Source of the DNA: JAENWD01 sp963837165
GTDB taxonomy: Bacteria > Acidobacteriota > Vicinamibacteria > Vicinamibacterales > JAENWD01
Length of the DNA stretch: 64,000 bases
Direction: 5' to 3'
Assembly (NCBI GenBank): GCA_963837165.1
Contig: CAWIMD010000001.1
Span: 558,001 to 622,000 of the forward strand
In this document: positions 62,682 to 64,000 of the stretch, piece after piece
Numbering within the stretch: position 1 is the stretch's first letter
How the letters are laid out: every line of letters starts with the position of its first letter
Translations under genes and position numbers: made by a program
Notes under the pieces: generated by a model
Seen by the model: the letters and a program-made list of their open reading frames with translations, nothing else
Database searches by the model: none
What the model was told of the DNA's origin: nothing

Positions 62682-62695
62682 GTGGGCGCGCCCAC
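62682..62695. terminator. Palindrome between convergent genes
   Basis: GTGGGCGCGCCCAC, a 14-base perfect palindrome, lies between the Gfo/Idh/MocA stop (62666) and the DUF5615 stop (62701). It could fold only with a forced loop; terminator function is tentative. Confidence 0.35.
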
Positions 62696-62700
62696 CGCGG

Positions 62701-63021
62701 TCACATTTTCGACGTGTGTTCGCCGAGGAAACTGCTGGCCGCTTGGATCGGCAGAGTCTTCAGGAAATGGTGGTCTGTTGGTCGCAGCACGACGATGCCG
62801 ACGTACTCGCTCGGCGGGTAGGCCCGGATGTCCCCGAAGTCGAGGTCGAGAGTGAAGAGCACGCGCGCGTCTGCCCGGCATGCCGCTGCAACGTTGGGAT
62901 CGTCCCCGCCGGCGAGTCCTTCGTCGTGGACGGTGTCGCACTCCCAACCGGCTGCGTGCAGAAGCTCGGCGGCCTCGATCGGCAGGTTCTCATCGAGCTT
63001 CGCGCGCAAGTTCGGTCCCAA
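62701..63021 (-). CDS. DUF5615 family PIN-like protein
   Basis: About 100-106 residues. The PIN-like core is clear: 'LRAKLDENLPIEAAELLHAA' (first acidic residue D-E in 'KLDENLP'), 'GWECDTVHDEGLAGGDDPNV' (H-D-E-G-L), 'AAACRADARVLFTLDLDFGD' (third acidic cluster T-x-D-x-D-F) and 'YPPSEYVGIVVLRPTDHHFL'. These match the Mut7-C/DUF5615 family, commonly the toxin of small two-gene modules, usually with a DUF433 antitoxin. There is no ATG near the start; TTG 63021 or coupling to the overlapping upstream ORF is possible. Confidence 0.8.
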   Translation of the reverse strand: MGPNLRAKLDENLPIEAAELLHAAGWECDTVHDEGLAGGDDPNVAAACRADARVLFTLDLDFGDIRAYPPSEYVGIVVLRPTDHHFLKTLPIQAASSFLGEHTSKM

Positions 63022-63157
63022 CGCAATACCATGCTTCGTCGGCCCACAAGCCGGAGGGGACGAGCGCTTGCTGCAACATGGCGGGATTCGCCTTGAGAAC
63101 GTCTCTCAGCCAGGTCTCTGGGACGCGCAGCTCCGTCGGGGCGACCCGCTGAAACAT
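62990..63157 (-). CDS. Small ORF overlapping the DUF5615 start, candidate partner
   Basis: 55 residues: ATG 63157 'MFQRVAPTELRVPETWLRDV' then 'LKANPAMLQQALVPSGLWAD' and a short end. It overlaps the DUF5615 frame by ~30 bases, the usual arrangement for an antitoxin ahead of its toxin, but the sequence is not the DUF433 antitoxin and I recognise no family. There is no clear Shine-Dalgarno. It may be a novel small partner or a chance ORF. Confidence 0.35.
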   Translation of the reverse strand: MFQRVAPTELRVPETWLRDVLKANPAMLQQALVPSGLWADEAWYCVGTELAREAR

Positions 63158-63202
63158 TTCAACTCTTCATGAACGCCGTTCGTGCTGCCCTCCCGTCTTG
63201 CG

Positions 63203-63220
63203 GCAGCACAACCGTGCTGC
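63203..63220. terminator. Hairpin just after the cyclase stop
   Basis: GCAGCAC and GTGCTGC, seven perfect pairs around AACC, begin eight bases past the cyclase stop on the minus strand. A third copy of GTGCTGC is at 63182-63188. No T-tract. Confidence 0.5.
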
Positions 63221-63228
63221 GCCCGTGC

Positions 63229-64000
63229 TCAGAAAATCGCGAGCGGGTTCAGCGGAGAGCCGGTGCCGCCCGGAACGCGGAGCGGCAAGCCGACGAACAG
63301 AAACGTCCAGCGTCCCCGCTGCCGCGCTTCGCGGGCCAGCGGGTCCAGATCCAGGTTGTCGAGAAGCGGCATGCCGAGACTCACCAGCACCAGCTCGTGC
63401 AGCGGATTGGCCAGGCCCTCGACGCCCGAAGGCATGACATCGTTCACGCCATCGGAGCCGATCACCGCCACGTCCCTGGCCTTCAGCCAGCGGGCCAGCG
63501 AGGCGTGAGAGCCGGCGGCCTTCTCGAGGAAGTTCCATTGCCCCTTCTGCCGGACGCGCTCCCAGCGGCCGGTCCGGATCAGCAGCACGTCTCCAGCCGC
63601 GATCTTCACTTTGGTCCTGGCCTCCCACGCCTCGAGGTCCTCGCTGGTGATCGCGGTGCCGGGCTCCAGGAATTCCACGCCGCGCAGCCAGGGAATATCG
63701 ACCAGCACGCCACGCGTGAAGATGCCGTCCTTCGCGTTCTGGATACCGAGCTTGCGGGCGCCACCCTTCTCGAGCACGTCCACGGAGACGCCGTTATACA
63801 GCGTGCCGGCGTGCGCGAAGTGCGTGAGGCCGTCCATGTGCGAGTGTGCAAAGCCATGGTACCGGACCGAGTAGCGATCCTCGGCCACGGCGTGCCCGCC
63901 GAACTCACCCACCGTGAGCGACTGCTCGAACGGGTAGATGTTGAGGGCGTCGGCCGTCTTGTTCAGTTCCAGTGACAGCGACACCGACACGCCGTCGCGC
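63229..64000 (-). CDS. Cyclase family protein (kynurenine-formamidase-like), partial
   Basis: The visible ~257 residues end at 63229; the frame is open through the right edge, so the N-terminus is missing. The metal-binding motif of the family (PF04199, H-x-G-T-H-x-D) is present in variant form: 'YHGFAHSHMDGLTHFAHAGT', with 'GDVLLIRTGRWERVRQKGQW' and 'GSHASLARWLKARDVAVIGS' after it, and the active-site D-x-x-N-D/H region 'GSDGVNDVMPSGVEGLANPL'. Metal-dependent hydrolases of this family open aromatic or heterocyclic formamides, amides and lactones; the substrate cannot be told. Confidence 0.85.
   Translation of the reverse strand, partial: RDGVSVSLSLELNKTADALNIYPFEQSLTVGEFGGHAVAEDRYSVRYHGFAHSHMDGLTHFAHAGTLYNGVSVDVLEKGGARKLGIQNAKDGIFTRGVLVDIPWLRGVEFLEPGTAITSEDLEAWEARTKVKIAAGDVLLIRTGRWERVRQKGQWNFLEKAAGSHASLARWLKARDVAVIGSDGVNDVMPSGVEGLANPLHELVLVSLGMPLLDNLDLDPLAREARQRGRWTFLFVGLPLRVPGGTGSPLNPLAIF

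Overview
The window reads as a chromosomal segment of a high-GC member of the phylum Acidobacteriota, most likely class Vicinamibacteria (inference from gene content; no rRNA gene is present to fix it). The pointers are a VWFA-related secreted protein of the acidobacterial type, three copies or remnants of the acidobacterial duplicated-orphan-permease family (ADOP, MacB/FtsX-like), Ser/Thr kinases fused to TolB/WD40-like sensors, three Tat-exported Gfo/Idh/MocA oxidoreductases, and very GC-rich coding sequence with long shadow reading frames on the opposite strand. No tRNA, rRNA, phage, IS or CRISPR array was seen.

Layout. 0-13 kb: end of a periplasmic binding domain, an ECF sigma factor overlapping a membrane Ser/Thr kinase, CDP-alcohol phosphatidyltransferase + GtrA + small envelope protein, an ABC exporter pair, a DUF6745 protein, two damaged genes, a zinc-ribbon protein and a DUF1624 acyltransferase-like membrane protein. 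13-25 kb: a VTT/DedA-like protein, a giant FAD/Fe-S dehydrogenase (YdiJ-like), an AI-2E-type exporter with three small YtxH/DUF948-like proteins, cytochrome c, a DUF892 protein, and a coupled glycosyltransferase + glycogen-debranching-type glucosidase. 24-35 kb: an overlapping trio (kinase-like lipoprotein, DUF4956-like membrane protein, phospholipase-D-like protein), an esterase, a decayed phytase/esterase gene, a GYD protein, then a redox-signalling operon (cNMP-domain histidine kinase translationally coupled to a response regulator fused to a degenerate glutaredoxin-like and a thioredoxin-reductase-like flavoprotein) divergent from a ferredoxin-NADP reductase. 34-44 kb: two Gfo/Idh/MocA enzymes, Dph6-type ATP-PPase, 7-bladed lactonase, a repeat cluster, aldo/keto reductase and a frameshifted WD40 kinase. 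44-54 kb: VWFA protein, ADOP copies interrupted by a DUF6883/DUF4926 pair, GH51 arabinofuranosidase and a frameshifted MFS transporter. 54-64 kb: tandem Sde0182-like (DUF1593) secreted proteins, prolyl oligopeptidase, patatin-like protein, DinB protein, Gfo/Idh/MocA, a DUF5615 PIN-like protein with a small upstream ORF, and a cyclase cut by the window end.

How it fits together. The lifestyle suggested is a soil heterotroph with secreted carbohydrate and peptide breakdown (GH51, Sde0182-like, lactonase, Gfo/Idh/MocA, POP), extensive kinase/ECF signalling and envelope maintenance. The most promising little-studied systems are the coupled histidine kinase / response-regulator-flavoprotein operon (30.0-33.1 kb) and the secreted kinase-like lipoprotein + DUF4956 + HKD trio (24.5-27.2 kb). 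At the DNA level, convergent gene junctions repeatedly carry foldback repeats of different origin, a REP-like palindrome family marks two decay sites, and several genes appear to start leaderless just after a TANNNT box.
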